Positions 18,155-28,548 of a stretch of DNA of 64,000 nucleotides are shown here, one piece after another; positions within the stretch are counted from its first letter, which is position 1, and the number at the start of each line of letters is the position of its first letter. The stretch covers positions 20,182 through 84,181 of the forward strand of contig NZ_JABBDX010000008.1 in the NCBI RefSeq assembly GCF_012847335.1. Direction: 5' to 3'. Source of the DNA: Psychrobacter sp. MF31. GTDB taxonomy: Bacteria; Pseudomonadota; Gammaproteobacteria; Pseudomonadales; Moraxellaceae. The notes beneath the pieces were generated by a model that searched no databases, was not told where the DNA came from, and worked only from the letters and a program-made list of their open reading frames with translations. Position numbers and translations under genes: made by a program.

Positions 18155-18877
18155 TTAAATCGCCCAATCTTCCACCGCCCAGCGGTGAGCAAGCGCATGA
18201 GCATGAAGCGCGTCATCGGGGCTGACGCAAACGGCAATATCTGCCCAATCGAGCAGCGGAATGTCGTTTTTGGAATCAGAATAAGCGTAAGTGGTGTCAA
18301 ATTTTATACCATCGGCACCTTTTTTATTGAGCCATTTTTCCAAATGATATAACTTGCCTTCTTGAAAATTGGGCTTGTCGGTTAAACGCCCCGTGTAGCG
18401 ATCATCAATGATTTCAAGCGGTGTGGCAAGGACGTTTTCGGGCGGCACATCAAAGCGCTCGGCAATGGCGGACACCACGAAATCATTGGTCGCGGAAATT
18501 ATCACCACGGTGTGACCAAGCGCCAAATGCTCTTTTAATACTGTCAACGCTTTTGGTCGGATGTGCGGCTCGATTTCGTAGCGGATATAATCTTCACGCA
18601 ATTCATGCAAACGCTCAAGCGGTAAAGTGGTCAAAAACTTGGCGACAAACTCATTATATTCAGTCGCATCAAGCGTTCCTGCAATATATTGGTCATAAAA
18701 CAGCTGATTTAATCGGCGGTACTCGTCTTCATCGACCAATTTATGGGTGACGACGTATTCGCCCCAAAGATAATCGCTATCAACGTCAAGCAAGGTATGG
18801 TCAAGATCAAACAACGCTAAAACATTGCCTTGATTGTCGCTTGCGTTACTTGCCGTATTTTCCGTCAAATTTGTCAT
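18155..18877 (-). CDS. HAD-IB family hydrolase (phosphoserine-phosphatase-like)
   Basis: The 240-residue protein has the HAD motifs in order: motif I DLDHTLLDVDSD (about 24-35), motif II VVIISATNDF (Ser/Thr), the motif III lysine region NFQEGKLYHL, and motif IV AYSDSKNDIPLL with the metal-binding Asp residues. An all-helical C1 cap lies between motifs I and II. It resembles TIGR01490-type HAD-IB phosphatases. The substrate cannot be told from sequence. It shares the minus strand with prfB but is separated from it by about 70 bp. Confidence 0.85.
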   Translation of the reverse strand: MTNLTENTASNASDNQGNVLALFDLDHTLLDVDSDYLWGEYVVTHKLVDEDEYRRLNQLFYDQYIAGTLDATEYNEFVAKFLTTLPLERLHELREDYIRYEIEPHIRPKALTVLKEHLALGHTVVIISATNDFVVSAIAERFDVPPENVLATPLEIIDDRYTGRLTDKPNFQEGKLYHLEKWLNKKGADGIKFDTTYAYSDSKNDIPLLDWADIAVCVSPDDALHAHALAHRWAVEDWAI

Positions 18878-19055
18878 TGTTGTTCTCGTTAAACTATCGC
18901 CAATCTAAAATGAAACCTGTAATTAAAACGTGCGGCTGGTATAAATTTTTTTGCTTGCTGTTCATTTCATTTACAGAGGCTACAAACATTCATCCCAGCA
19001 TCGCTCAATATTTTTATCAAGGGTTGACGATATAAAGGTCATAAAAATTTAAAAA

Positions 19056-19595
19056 TTAATCGTTTGGTAAATCAACAGGCGTAAGTCCGTTGCGATAAGT
19101 TTGGCAAAGGTTTGCGTAACCCATTGCCGATTGTTTAAGCATCTCCACTTGCTCATCGGTCAAAGTTTTGACGACTTTAGCAGGCGCTCCCATCACCAGT
19201 GAATTGTCCGGAATCACTTTGCCTTCAGTTACCAACGCTTTGGCGCCAATGATGCAATTTTTACCGATGTTGGCGTGATTAAGCACCACCGCGCCAATAC
19301 CAATTAAGCTGTTATCGCCAATCGTGCAGCCGTGAAGCATGGCTAAATGACCAATGGTGACGTGGCTGCCAATATTCACTTGAATGTTTGGGTCAGTATG
19401 AATGACGCTGTTTTCTTGAACATTGCTAAAATCGCCGATATGAATGTGATCGTTGTCACCGCGAATGACCGCGCCAAACCAAATACTGACTTTATGTCCC
19501 AAATAAACATCACCAATCACTTGCGCGGACTCGGCGACGAAACCTTGAAACGGCGCGGCAAATTGTGGCGATTTTCCTAAATATTGATAAAGCAT
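19056..19595 (-). CDS. Gamma-carbonic anhydrase family protein (left-handed beta-helix)
   Basis: The 179-residue protein of the YrdA/CaiE/PaaY class has hexapeptide repeats across most of its length (for example VIGDVYLGHKVSIWFGAVIR, IGDNSLIGIGAVVLNHANIG). The metal-ligand histidines of the family are visible in ENSVIHTD and TIGHLAMLHG. It is cytoplasmic and expected to be a trimer. Carbonic anhydrase activity varies among members of this family, so enzyme function is uncertain. Confidence 0.88.
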   Translation of the reverse strand: MLYQYLGKSPQFAAPFQGFVAESAQVIGDVYLGHKVSIWFGAVIRGDNDHIHIGDFSNVQENSVIHTDPNIQVNIGSHVTIGHLAMLHGCTIGDNSLIGIGAVVLNHANIGKNCIIGAKALVTEGKVIPDNSLVMGAPAKVVKTLTDEQVEMLKQSAMGYANLCQTYRNGLTPVDLPND

Positions 19596-19834
19596 GACTG
19601 TCCTTAATTATCGTTGCTACTAAAATTTTAGCCGCAAAATAAATTATTAAATCTCAACAAATCGCGTTTCTTTTATCTGCAATGCCGCTACAATAGCCAA
19701 GATTTTACTTGAAAGCTTTTCTTATAAATAAGCGTCAGTTTAGCATTAAAGCGCTTACAATTTAAAACCTTTCCTTAAGTTCAGTTTTAGCACTTGATTT
19801 TGCCGTATCAATTTACCCAAAGGATTTTTGCCTT

Positions 19835-20386
19835 ATGCGCTACCCTGCTGTCATTTTATCGTCGAGCATAATTTTATCCTCAAGCGCCTTACTGACATCG
19901 CAAAGCGCAAACGCGGGCGATACCGTCGAAAAAATTGGCTCGGCGCTGGCGGTGACCATTCCGGCGGCAGCGTTTGGTAGCACCTATTATATGGATGATA
20001 AGGAAGGTCGTCAGCAATTTTATTATGCGTTTGCGGCAAATGCGGCGGCAACGCAAGCGCTAAAAATGGCGGTCGATAAAGAGCGCCCTAATGGTCGGAA
20101 CAATCGTTCTTTTCCTTCGCAGCATACCTCGCTTGCCTTTCAAGGAGCAAGCTTTATCCATAAGCGCTATGGGCTTGAATATAGCATTCCGGCGTATCTT
20201 GGCGCGGGCTTTGTGGCGTATAGCCGCGTGGCTGCTGATGAACATGACACGGTCGATGTGCTAGCAGGCGCGGCGCTTGGGGTGGCAAGCAGCACCCTTT
20301 TAACCAAGCGCTATGAGGATGGGGCAATGCTAAGCGCTAATCTTGCGCCCGATTATTATGGGGTGACGCTATACTATCCATTTTAA
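19835..20386 (+). CDS. PAP2-family phosphatase, exported
   Basis: The 183-residue protein has an N-terminal signal peptide ending near SANAGD. All three PAP2 phosphatase motifs are present: KMAVDKERPNG (KxxxxxxRP), FPSQHTS (PSGH type, catalytic His), and SRVAADEHDTVDVLAG (SRxxxxxHxxxD, nucleophile His). There is a hydrophobic C-terminal segment. A role in lipid phosphate or undecaprenyl-pyrophosphate dephosphorylation is possible, but the substrate is not visible from sequence. It appears monocistronic. Confidence 0.83.
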   Translation: MRYPAVILSSSIILSSSALLTSQSANAGDTVEKIGSALAVTIPAAAFGSTYYMDDKEGRQQFYYAFAANAAATQALKMAVDKERPNGRNNRSFPSQHTSLAFQGASFIHKRYGLEYSIPAYLGAGFVAYSRVAADEHDTVDVLAGAALGVASSTLLTKRYEDGAMLSANLAPDYYGVTLYYPF

Positions 20387-20723
20387 AAGCCGTCCGTTTT
20401 AAACGTTTGCGCGTTGATGCTGATTGTCGATTTTGACTTGTAATTTGATATGACGATGACAAACTTGGTTTTCATTATTGTGCCTTAATTTAGAGGGTAG
20501 CCCTAATCCAAAAAATCAAGTATAATGCGCAAAATCTGTGCCTAAGCGAGCGGACATGATGCGACTGACGTCTTCACTTTTGAGTGATTTTTGTGGTTGT
20601 TATCAATAATGTCTTCTCGCTTTTTTGTGGTCAAATTTTGATACGATATTGATTTTATTGACAATATTTTTATCATTTTTCCATATATCTTTAGGCGCTC
20701 ACCAATCATAGCGGAGGCAACCT
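20387..20723. other. Intergenic region upstream of carA
   Basis: 337 bp with no ORF. A consensus -35 box TTGACA lies at 20658-20663; the best -10 is CATATA or CCATAT, 17-18 bp downstream. A TATAAT at 20521 has no partner -35. The region is long enough for the arginine/pyrimidine-responsive control typical of carAB, but I see no clear ArgR box or attenuator. Confidence 0.45.
20658..20687 (+). promoter_or_regulatory. Possible carA promoter
   Basis: A perfect TTGACA -35 hexamer (20658-20663) is followed 17-18 bp later by a poor -10 hexamer (CATATA at 20682-20687). It lies about 35 bp upstream of the carA start codon. The weak -10 suggests either activation or low basal use. Confidence 0.35.
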
Positions 20724-21965
20724 TTGAATTCATCGACGACAACCCAAGCCATTTTAGCATTAGCAGACGGTACAATTTTTCGCGGAGTCAGCATTGGCAG
20801 CGAAGGTCACCGCGTCGGTGAAGTGGTGTTCAATACCGCGATGACCGGATATCAAGAAATCCTGACCGACCCAAGCTACGCTCGCCAAATCGTCACACTC
20901 ACCTACCCGCACATCGGCAATACCGGCACCAACTCCGAGGACAGCGAATCCGGCTGCGACCATAAAGTTTGGGCGGAAGGCTTAATTATCCGTGATGCCA
21001 CGATGGTGACCTCAAGCTTTCGCCATTCTGAGTCGTTAAGCGACTATTTAAAGCATCATGACACGGTTGCGATTGCGGACATCGACACGCGAAAACTGAC
21101 CCGAATCCTTCGTGATAAAGGCGCTCAGCACGGTTGTATTATGACGGCGGCAAACGGTAACACCATCACCCGCGATGACGAAGAAAAAGCCATTGCGCTT
21201 GCTCAAGAATTTGCCGGAATTAGCGGCATGGATTTGGCAAAAGAATGCTGCCATCCTGAAGGCTTTGAATGGACAAAAGGCACTTGGGAGCTGTCCGACA
21301 GCCCGCAAAACCGTGATTCAAAAGACAGTCAAGACAGCAAAACCGGCGGCTTTTTTAAAGCGCTTGATACCCATATCGACAGCAAATTTAATGTTGTGGC
21401 TTACGATTTTGGCAGCAAAACCAACATTTTAAGAATGCTCGTTGACCGTGGTTGTCACGTGACCGTCGTTCCTGCGCAAACGCCCATTAAAGACGTGCTT
21501 GCCATGAATCCTGACGGCATTTTCTTATCTAATGGTCCTGGCGACCCTGCTGCTTGTGATTATGCGATTGATGCGGTTCGCCATATCATCGAAGAAACGG
21601 ATGTGCCAACTTTTGGCATTTGCTTAGGTCATCAACTTATCGGTCTTGCCAGCGGCGCGCAAACGGTCAAAATGAAAACCGGTCATCATGGCGCAAACCA
21701 TCCGGTTCAGGATTTGGACTCAGGCGTGGTGATGATTACCAGTCAAAACCATGGCTTTGCCGTCGATGAAGCCACCTTGCCTGAAAACGTCAAACCCACG
21801 CACCGCTCGCTGTTTGATGGCACCAACCAAGGGATTGAATTGACCAACAAGCCGGTATTTAGCTTTCAAGGTCACCCTGAAGCCAGCCCCGGTCCTCATG
21901 ACTGCGCGCCACTTTTTGATAAATTTATCACGATGATGGAAGCGGCTAAGTCAGCAACCGCTTAA
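20724..21965 (+). CDS. carA: Carbamoyl-phosphate synthase small (glutaminase) subunit
   Basis: It supplies ammonia from glutamine to CarB for arginine and pyrimidine synthesis. The N-terminal CPSase_sm_chain domain (about 1-140; [19 protein letters not shown]) is followed by a class I glutaminase domain. The nucleophile cysteine is in [11 protein letters not shown], and the catalytic His/Glu pair in [11 protein letters not shown]. The start is a TTG at 20724 preceded by an excellent GGAGG ribosome-binding site at 20713-20717. No nearby ATG gives a complete protein. A ~15-residue hydrophilic insert ([12 protein letters not shown]) lies between the two domains. Confidence 0.96.
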   Translation: MNSSTTTQAILALADGTIFRGVSIGSEGHRVGEVVFNTAMTGYQEILTDPSYARQIVTLTYPHIGNTGTNSEDSESGCDHKVWAEGLIIRDATMVTSSFRHSESLSDYLKHHDTVAIADIDTRKLTRILRDKGAQHGCIMTAANGNTITRDDEEKAIALAQEFAGISGMDLAKECCHPEGFEWTKGTWELSDSPQNRDSKDSQDSKTGGFFKALDTHIDSKFNVVAYDFGSKTNILRMLVDRGCHVTVVPAQTPIKDVLAMNPDGIFLSNGPGDPAACDYAIDAVRHIIEETDVPTFGICLGHQLIGLASGAQTVKMKTGHHGANHPVQDLDSGVVMITSQNHGFAVDEATLPENVKPTHRSLFDGTNQGIELTNKPVFSFQGHPEASPGPHDCAPLFDKFITMMEAAKSATA

Positions 21966-22186
21966 TAAAATAATTGATAACGCACTTTTTTATAAATTTG
22001 ACTGCTTGTTCATTAAAAAGTGCTTCAACCTTAACTAAAAATAGCCTTATTAGCGCTTGGTTTTTCCTAAGCGCTTATCCTCACGACTGCAAAAAAGAAA
22101 GTTTAACAACAGCTTAATATCAAAAAACTTAGTATCAAGAAACTTAGTATCAAAATCATTTAACATCAAAACGAAGGTAGCCCTTT
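21966..22186 (+). other. carA-carB intergenic region with repeats and a stem-loop
   Basis: 221 bp separate two genes that are often nearly contiguous. There is an interrupted stem-loop (AGCGCTTGG at 22052-22060 with CCTAAGCGCT at 22066-22075, one bulged base) and no T run. Just before carB, AACTTAGTATCAA occurs twice in tandem, followed by weaker variants. The region may hold an RNA element that sets the CarA:CarB ratio or an internal promoter, but no good promoter hexamers were seen. Confidence 0.5.
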
Positions 22187-25100
22187 ATGCCAAAACGTAC
22201 GGACATCAAAAGCATTTTAATCATTGGCGCAGGCCCTATCGTCATCGGTCAGGCGTGTGAGTTTGACTATTCAGGCGCGCAGGCCTGTAAAGCGCTTCGC
22301 GAAGAAGGTTACCGCGTCATTTTGGTCAATTCAAACCCTGCCACCATCATGACTGACCCTGCTATGGCAGACGCCACTTATATTGAGCCGATCACGTGGC
22401 AAACGGTTGAGCAAATCATCGCCAAAGAGCGCCCCGACGCCATTTTGCCAACGATGGGTGGTCAAACGGCGCTTAACTGTGCCCTTGATTTGGACAAGCA
22501 CGGCGTATTGACCAAATACAACTGCGAGCTGATTGGCGCAACCAAAGAAGCCATCGAAATGGCAGAAGACCGCGATTTATTTGACAAAGCCATGAAGCGC
22601 ATCGGTCTTGAGTGCCCGCGCGCAGAAATCGCCGAAACGATGGAAGAAGCCTTTGCCACTCAAGAAAAATTAGGCTTTCCGTGTATCATTCGCCCCTCAT
22701 TCACCATGGGCGGCTCAGGCGGCGGCATTGCGTATAACCGTGATGAATTTATCGAAATTTGCGAGCGCGGCTTTGACTTATCGCCAACCCATCAATTGCT
22801 TATTGATGAATCCTTAATCGGTTGGAAAGAGTACGAAATGGAAGTCGTTCGCGATAAAAACGACAACTGTATCATCATTTGCGCCATTGAAAACTTTGAC
22901 CCGATGGGCGTTCACACCGGCGACTCTATCACCGTTGCTCCCGCGCAAACGCTGACCGATAAAGAATACCAAATCATGCGAAATGCGTCTTTGGCGGTAC
23001 TTCGTGAAATCGGCGTTGAAACCGGCGGTTCAAACGTTCAGTTTGGCTTAAACCCTAAAACGGGTCGAATGGTTGTGATTGAAATGAACCCGCGTGTGTC
23101 GCGTTCGTCAGCTTTGGCATCAAAAGCTACCGGCTTCCCGATTGCCAAAATCGCTGCCAAACTTGCGGTCGGCTACACCTTAGATGAATTGCAAAACGAC
23201 ATCACTGGCGGTAAGACGCCAGCAAGCTTTGAGCCTACGCTTGACTATGTCGTTACCAAAATTCCGCGCTTTAACTTTGAAAAATTCCCGCAAGCCGACA
23301 ACATTTTATCGACACAAATGAAATCGGTGGGGGAAGTCATGGCAATTGGTCGCAACTTCCAAGAATCGATGCAAAAAGCCCTTCGCGGCATGGAAACCGG
23401 TGCGGACGGCTTTGATGAACAAATCGACTTAACCCAAACTGCCCCTGACAAAGCGCGAAAAGAAATTATCAACCGCTTGACCGTGCCGACCCCTGAGCGC
23501 ATTTATTACGTTGCTGATGCCTTCCGCGCCGGCATGAGCGTTGAGGAAGTGTTTAACTTTACCAAAATTGACCCTTGGTTTTTGGTTCAAATCGAAGACA
23601 TCGTCAACACCGAAAGTGAGGTCAAAGCGCTTGGCTTTGGTGGCTTAACTGCCGATAATTTGCGCCGATTTAAACGCAAAGGTTTGTCCGATTTGCGCTT
23701 AGCTAAATTATTAGGCGTATCGCAAAAACAATTACGTAAAAAACGTTGGGATTTGGGCGTCAATCCAGTTTATAAACGCGTTGATACTTGCGCCGCTGAA
23801 TTTGAAACCAGCACCGCTTATATGTACTCCACCTACGATGAAGAGTGCGAAGCCAACCCAACCGATAAGAAAAAAATCATGGTCATTGGCGGCGGCCCTA
23901 ACCGAATCGGTCAAGGCATTGAGTTTGATTACTGCTGCGTTCACGCGGCGCTCGCCATGCGCGATGACGGCTATGAGACCATCATGGTCAATTGTAACCC
24001 TGAAACCGTCTCGACCGATTACGACACATCAGATCGCTTATATTTTGAGCCAATCACGCTAGAGGACGTGCTTGAAATCGTTCGCATCGAAAACCCAGAT
24101 GGCGTTATCGTTCAGTTTGGCGGTCAAACGCCGCTAAAACTTGCCCGCGCATTAGAGACTGCTGGGGTTAAAATCATCGGCACCAGCCCTGACGCCATCG
24201 ACCGCGCCGAAGACCGTGAGCGTTTTCAGCACATGATTCACCAGTTGAATTTAACTCAGCCCTCAAACGCATTAGCCACCAGTTTAGAAGATGGCTTGGT
24301 GAAAGCCAAAGAAGTCGGCTACCCGCTTGTCGTTCGCCCGTCTTACGTGTTGGGTGGTCGTGCGATGGAAATCGTTTATAACGAAAATGAGCTAAAGCAC
24401 TACTTAAAAACTGCTGTTCAAGCGTCAAACGAAGCGCCGGTACTGCTTGACCGCTTTTTGGACGACGCGATTGAAGTGGATGTAGACTGCGTTTGTGATG
24501 GCACCGATGTGGTTATCGGCGGGATCATGCAGCATATCGAGCAAGCTGGCGTTCACTCAGGCGACTCGGCATGTTCCCTGCCGCCGTACTCGCTATCGGA
24601 CGAGCTTTGCGATGTGATGCGCGCGCAAACGGTCGCCATGGCAAAAGAGCTTGGCGTTGTGGGTTTGATGAACGTTCAATTTGCGGTGAAAGGTGATACC
24701 GTTTACATTTTGGAAGTCAACCCACGAGCGGCGCGAACCGTTCCGTTTGTCTCAAAATGCATCGGAACGTCTTTAGCCCAAGTTGCCGCACGCTGCATGG
24801 CAGGAGTCAGCCTTAAAGACCAAGGCTTTACCAAAGAGATTACCCCTGATTTTTACGCAGTGAAAGAAGCGGTATTCCCCTTTGCCAAGTTCCCCGGTGT
24901 TGACCCCATTTTAAGCCCTGAAATGAAATCAACGGGCGAAGTTATGGGCGTTGGCAAAACCTTTGGCGAGGCGTTTTATAAAGCCATTATCGGTAGTAAT
25001 GAGCGCTTGCCCGGCTTGCCAACCGAGGGCGAAACCAAAACGGTCTTTATCTCAGTTCGTGACAGCGACAAAGAGCAAATCGTTCCGATTGCCAAAACCT

Positions 25101-25438
25101 TATCTGACTTTGGCTTTAACATCGTTGCCACGACCGGAACGCAAAAAGTATTGGCAGAAAATGGCATTGATTGCACCCAAATCAACAAAGTTACCGAAGG
25201 TCGACCACATATCGTTGATGCCCTCAAAAACGGTAAGATTGATTTAATCATCAACACCACCGAAGGCAAACAGGCGCAAGAAGATTCGTTCTCAATTCGC
25301 CGAAGCGCGCTTCAAGGCAAAGTGTTTTACGTGACCACGTTAGGCGCTGCCGACGCGGTTTGTAAGTCATACGCCATTGATTTGCCGTTTGACGTTTACA
25401 AATTGCAAGACTTAAATAAAGAGACAATGACTGCCTAA
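22187..25438 (+). CDS. carB: Carbamoyl-phosphate synthase large subunit
   Basis: It makes carbamoyl phosphate from bicarbonate, ammonia and two ATP. At 1083 residues it is the usual length. Two homologous ATP-grasp halves are visible: the first begins near [20 protein letters not shown] and the second near [21 protein letters not shown]-terminal MGS-like allosteric domain (about 940-1075, with [17 protein letters not shown]) binds UMP and ornithine in E. coli. An AAGG ribosome-binding site lies 9 bp before the ATG. It is followed by a strong terminator. Confidence 0.98.
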   Translation: MPKRTDIKSILIIGAGPIVIGQACEFDYSGAQACKALREEGYRVILVNSNPATIMTDPAMADATYIEPITWQTVEQIIAKERPDAILPTMGGQTALNCALDLDKHGVLTKYNCELIGATKEAIEMAEDRDLFDKAMKRIGLECPRAEIAETMEEAFATQEKLGFPCIIRPSFTMGGSGGGIAYNRDEFIEICERGFDLSPTHQLLIDESLIGWKEYEMEVVRDKNDNCIIICAIENFDPMGVHTGDSITVAPAQTLTDKEYQIMRNASLAVLREIGVETGGSNVQFGLNPKTGRMVVIEMNPRVSRSSALASKATGFPIAKIAAKLAVGYTLDELQNDITGGKTPASFEPTLDYVVTKIPRFNFEKFPQADNILSTQMKSVGEVMAIGRNFQESMQKALRGMETGADGFDEQIDLTQTAPDKARKEIINRLTVPTPERIYYVADAFRAGMSVEEVFNFTKIDPWFLVQIEDIVNTESEVKALGFGGLTADNLRRFKRKGLSDLRLAKLLGVSQKQLRKKRWDLGVNPVYKRVDTCAAEFETSTAYMYSTYDEECEANPTDKKKIMVIGGGPNRIGQGIEFDYCCVHAALAMRDDGYETIMVNCNPETVSTDYDTSDRLYFEPITLEDVLEIVRIENPDGVIVQFGGQTPLKLARALETAGVKIIGTSPDAIDRAEDRERFQHMIHQLNLTQPSNALATSLEDGLVKAKEVGYPLVVRPSYVLGGRAMEIVYNENELKHYLKTAVQASNEAPVLLDRFLDDAIEVDVDCVCDGTDVVIGGIMQHIEQAGVHSGDSACSLPPYSLSDELCDVMRAQTVAMAKELGVVGLMNVQFAVKGDTVYILEVNPRAARTVPFVSKCIGTSLAQVAARCMAGVSLKDQGFTKEITPDFYAVKEAVFPFAKFPGVDPILSPEMKSTGEVMGVGKTFGEAFYKAIIGSNERLPGLPTEGETKTVFISVRDSDKEQIVPIAKTLSDFGFNIVATTGTQKVLAENGIDCTQINKVTEGRPHIVDALKNGKIDLIINTTEGKQAQEDSFSIRRSALQGKVFYVTTLGAADAVCKSYAIDLPFDVYKLQDLNKETMTA

Positions 25439-25540
25439 GAGTTGACGCCACGCGTTAATTTGAGTAAATTAAGCGTTAGAAAGCTTGATAGCCTACTTTA
25501 ATGGCTTGCCAAGCGCTCAAAATCTTATCCAAAAATGATG

Positions 25541-25576
25541 AAAGCATAGCCGCCGAGCTGCGACTATGCTTTTTAT
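25541..25576 (+). terminator. Intrinsic terminator after carB
   Basis: The 9-bp stem AAAGCATAG/CTATGCTTT has a 14-nt loop and is followed by TTATT. It lies about 100 bp after the carB stop. Confidence 0.75.
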
Positions 25577-25718
25577 TATGACTTGTTTTTTATTTTGGCG
25601 ATGGTAGAAACTTTGCCATCGCTTACTTGTTTATTGCTATTTATCATTCATATTGACATGCCAACTTTCGCACCATCTCGCTTGAGGTGGTGTGATGGTA
25701 TTGGCTTAAGGAAAAACT

Positions 25719-26195
25719 ATGCAACGCTATCCAATGACACCGCAAGGTCATGCCACGCTTGAAGCTGAACTGAAACAACTCAAAAATATCGACCGCCCAA
25801 GAATCACCGCGGCGATTGCTGAAGCTCGTGAACATGGCGATTTAAAAGAAAACGCTGAATATCACGCCGCTCGTGAGCAGCAAGGCTTTTGTGAAGCCCG
25901 AATCCGCGATATTGAAGCCAAGCTTGGCGGCGCTCAAGTCATTGACCCCTCAAGCCTGCCCAAAGAAGGTCGCGTGGTATTTGGCGTAACCGTCGTGATT
26001 GAGAATATGGATACCGAAGAAGAAAAACGCTACAAAATCGTTGGCGACGATGAGGCGGATTTTAAAGCCGGTAAAATCTCAGTCAACTCGCCGATTGCTC
26101 GCGGCTTGATTGGCAAGTCTGAGGGCGATGAAGCGCGAATTCAAACCCCAAGTGGCGTGGTCGAATACGAAGTGATGAAAGTCATTTACGAGTAA
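25719..26195 (+). CDS. greA: Transcription elongation factor GreA
   Basis: It rescues arrested RNA polymerase by stimulating cleavage of backtracked RNA. The 158 residues match GreA. The N-terminal coiled coil (about 1-75) carries the acidic tip region ([20 protein letters not shown]) with the conserved Asp/Glu pair. The C-terminal FKBP-like domain includes [16 protein letters not shown]. The carAB-greA order is conserved in many gammaproteobacteria. Confidence 0.97.
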   Translation: MQRYPMTPQGHATLEAELKQLKNIDRPRITAAIAEAREHGDLKENAEYHAAREQQGFCEARIRDIEAKLGGAQVIDPSSLPKEGRVVFGVTVVIENMDTEEEKRYKIVGDDEADFKAGKISVNSPIARGLIGKSEGDEARIQTPSGVVEYEVMKVIYE

Positions 26196-26224
26196 ATTTT
26201 TAGCTCATGCTTCGTTAGCAAAAT

Positions 26225-26278
26225 TATAGTGACAAAACAACTTATAGTGACATAATAAACTATAGTTACACAATTGCG
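26225..26278 (+). repeat. Three tandem 18-bp repeats downstream of greA
   Basis: TATAGTGACA begins at 26225 and 26243, and the variant TATAGTTACA at 26261, each exactly 18 bp apart. The rest of each unit is A-rich and less conserved. No gene overlaps them. Confidence 0.7.
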
Positions 26279-26333
26279 CTGTAAGCTGATGCCCCGTTTA
26301 GCGCATAATTTGGTTTATTTTTAAGTTAGATTG

Positions 26334-26377
26334 ACCCTTATCACTGAGCGATTGCCGTGATAAGGGTTTTACTTTTT
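26334..26377 (+). terminator. Intrinsic terminator after greA
   Basis: The perfect 11-bp stem ACCCTTATCAC/GTGATAAGGGT has a 12-nt loop and is followed by TTT, A, C, TTTTT. Confidence 0.8.
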
Positions 26378-26408
26378 CAGAGCATTTTTAGCCGCGAGGT
26401 TGGCAAAC

Positions 26409-27215
26409 ATGGGTTATGTTTCAAGTAAAAAATTGAGTTTGGTTGGTGCTTTTGCAGTGGTTGTATTGCCACTATCGGTTCATGCAGCGACCAAAGTCAC
26501 GGTCGCACCAATCGCAAGCAGCGCGACCATCGTTGAGCAATCGAGCGATGGCAAAGTGGCGACCATTACGGCAACGCCCACGGGAATTACCATGCAAGAT
26601 GGCAAACCTTTTTATGTGACCCAAGTTAGCACAACCCCGCGCTACGTGACCAAAACGCAAACGGTTGGCGTGGCAGTCACGCCAGTGGCTCCGGTAGCAG
26701 CTACAACCACTACAGTTATCACTGCGCCCACAAATACAGTCATTACCCCTATTGCCACCACTGCCGATAATACGGTCATAAGCGTGGCGCAATCGACTGC
26801 GCCTGTCACAAACGTTGCCCTAAAAACGCTTGAAATCACCCCAATCTTTAGCACTCAAGGTATGGTTACTGCCAATACCAAAATTATGAAAGTGCTGAAA
26901 GACAGCAGTGGTCGTGAGTTTGCCGTTCCTGCCCATCAAATCAATTCAGGCGATGTGATTGAATATCATACCAGTTATGTTAATACCAGCACCAAACCGC
27001 TGGCGGATTTAAATGCTCAATTGGCGCTTCCAAACACGGTTAAGCTGATTTCACTACAAAGCAGCTTGCCTACTTACGCGCGCCTTGGTGACGGTTATCA
27101 AGTCATCAATCAAAGTGCGCTCGTCACGGACAACTACTCGGGGCTGAAATGGAACTTGGTCAACTTGGCAGTGAATGAGCCGCAAACCGTGGTCATCCGC
27201 GCCCAAGTTCAATAA
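26409..27215 (+). CDS. Unknown secreted protein, Thr/Val-rich, with a DUF11-like C-terminal domain
   Basis: The 268-residue protein has a signal peptide (LVGAFAVVVLPLSVHA, cleavage near HAA-TK). The middle (about 85-140) is a low-complexity Thr/Val/Ala/Pro stretch with TTTTVITAPTNTVITPIATT. The last ~100 residues (from QINSGDVIEYHTSYVNTSTK) resemble the DUF11/CARDB-like beta-sandwich found in surface proteins. The ATG at 26409 follows GAGG at 26396-26399; the TTG at 26400 is less likely. A surface or periplasmic structural role is inferred only. Confidence 0.7.
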   Translation: MGYVSSKKLSLVGAFAVVVLPLSVHAATKVTVAPIASSATIVEQSSDGKVATITATPTGITMQDGKPFYVTQVSTTPRYVTKTQTVGVAVTPVAPVAATTTTVITAPTNTVITPIATTADNTVISVAQSTAPVTNVALKTLEITPIFSTQGMVTANTKIMKVLKDSSGREFAVPAHQINSGDVIEYHTSYVNTSTKPLADLNAQLALPNTVKLISLQSSLPTYARLGDGYQVINQSALVTDNYSGLKWNLVNLAVNEPQTVVIRAQVQ

Positions 27216-27293
27216 GTTTTGCTTGCTTAAGGTTGAGTTTTGTCGTGGTTTCATTGACAATATTGAGCATTGCTTTTGGTTGGTCGCTTTCTT

Positions 27294-28484
27294 ATGATTG
27301 TCATGCGCTTATTGTCCTCACTCAAACATGATGAATCCGAACGGGGGATTTTTCATTTGGGGCGGGCGCTGGTCAAAGGCGGTCACACCTCGATCATCGT
27401 AGCAAGCGCCGATTATGACGATGAGCTTGTCAAGCGCTTGGAGCGTGAAGGCAGTATTTATCACCAGCTGTTTATGAATAAAAAGTCGTGGCGCTCGCTT
27501 TTACAAATCGTTCCGCTGCGGCGATTAATCGAGCGCTATCAGCCTGATGTCATCCACGTTCATTCACGAACGCCTGCTTGGATATTGCATTTGGCGCTGC
27601 GACATGCAAGCGTTGCCAAGCGACCTAAGCTTGTGTCGACCATGTATGGCTTTTATCCGATCAACAAATACTCGCAAGCGCTCCTTGATGTGGACACCAT
27701 TATCACGGTGTCTGACAGCGTCACCCGCTATTTAAAAAAACGCTTGCGCCGCGAGCATTTAGCGCCGCGAGTTATCAAGCGAATTTATCGCGGGGTAGAC
27801 ACGCGCATTTATCCGTATCGCCATAACCCATCCGTGTATTGGCTCAGGCGAACCTTTGCTGAATATCCGGAGCTTGAACATAAAAAATGGCTTGTTTTTC
27901 CAACGATTATTGGCAATGAATACGGTCAAGAATGGCTGATTGATATTTTGGGCAATTTGCAGGAGCAATTTCCAAACCTTCACGCCATTATCATGGATGA
28001 AGATCATAAAGATGGCGATGTGGCGCATGAGGATTTTCGGCAGCGCAGCACCGCGCTTGGGCTTGCGCCAAAAATCACTTATGTGGGCAATCGCCGCGAT
28101 GACATGCGTGAATGGCTGTCGGCGGCAAATATTGTCTTAGCGCTTGCCAATCAACCTGAATCCATTGGCATCAATACCTTGCAAGCCATTCATTTAGGAA
28201 CGCCGGTCATCGGTTGGGACCAAGCAGCGTTTAGCGAGATTTTGCAGCCTTTATTTCCTCAAGGTTTGGTCAAAAAATACAATGCCAAAGCCCTTTGCCG
28301 CGCCGTCAGAAATCAGCTTGAAAGTGTCACTCGACCTGATATGACCAACAAATTTACCATGCGCGAGATGATTACAGAAACGTTAGCCGTTTATCAAACG
28401 CTGCATTTGCAAAGTTTAGAAGAAGAGCGCGCGAAATACGCTGCAAATCCCAAAAAAAAGCGCTTAAGATATTCGCCAAAATAA
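27294..28484 (+). CDS. Glycosyltransferase family 4-like protein
   Basis: It has about 396 residues and a two-Rossmann GT-B layout. The N-terminal domain begins MIVMRLLSSLKHDESERGIF and contains YQPDVIHVHSRTPAWIL. The C-terminal domain has VFPTIIGNEYGQEWLIDIL and the donor-binding block QPESIGINTLQAIHLGTPVIG, matching the E-x7-E-type motif of GT4 enzymes. The expected role is transfer of a sugar to a cell-surface glycan. It stands alone, away from other polysaccharide genes, so the acceptor is unknown. The start is uncertain (ATG at 27294 or 27303); the TTG at 27270 is less likely. Confidence 0.8.
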   Translation: MIVMRLLSSLKHDESERGIFHLGRALVKGGHTSIIVASADYDDELVKRLEREGSIYHQLFMNKKSWRSLLQIVPLRRLIERYQPDVIHVHSRTPAWILHLALRHASVAKRPKLVSTMYGFYPINKYSQALLDVDTIITVSDSVTRYLKKRLRREHLAPRVIKRIYRGVDTRIYPYRHNPSVYWLRRTFAEYPELEHKKWLVFPTIIGNEYGQEWLIDILGNLQEQFPNLHAIIMDEDHKDGDVAHEDFRQRSTALGLAPKITYVGNRRDDMREWLSAANIVLALANQPESIGINTLQAIHLGTPVIGWDQAAFSEILQPLFPQGLVKKYNAKALCRAVRNQLESVTRPDMTNKFTMREMITETLAVYQTLHLQSLEEERAKYAANPKKKRLRYSPK

Positions 28485-28491
28485 AGCGCTT

Positions 28492-28529
28492 AAAAAAATA
28501 AAGCGCCCAATAAATAGTTATTGAGCGCC
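28492..28529 (-). terminator. Intrinsic terminator of the APC permease gene
   Basis: On the minus strand, an 11-bp stem with one mismatch (TTATTGGGCGC pairing with GCGCTCAATAA) is followed by TTTATTTTTTT. It lies between the convergent glycosyltransferase and permease genes. Confidence 0.7.
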
Positions 28530-28548
28530 TTAAAGCGGCAGTATGATG

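Noticed and set aside
18841-19035. 64-codon plus-strand ORF between the HAD and carbonic anhydrase genes
   Set aside because: It begins inside the HAD gene antisense; no family or ribosome-binding site.
20521-20526. TATAAT as a carA promoter
   Set aside because: No -35-like hexamer at 16-18 bp upstream; the TTGACA at 20658 is closer to the gene.
24174-24428. Antisense ORF in carB
   Set aside because: A shadow of a strongly conserved coding frame; many such ORFs arise from codon bias in long genes.
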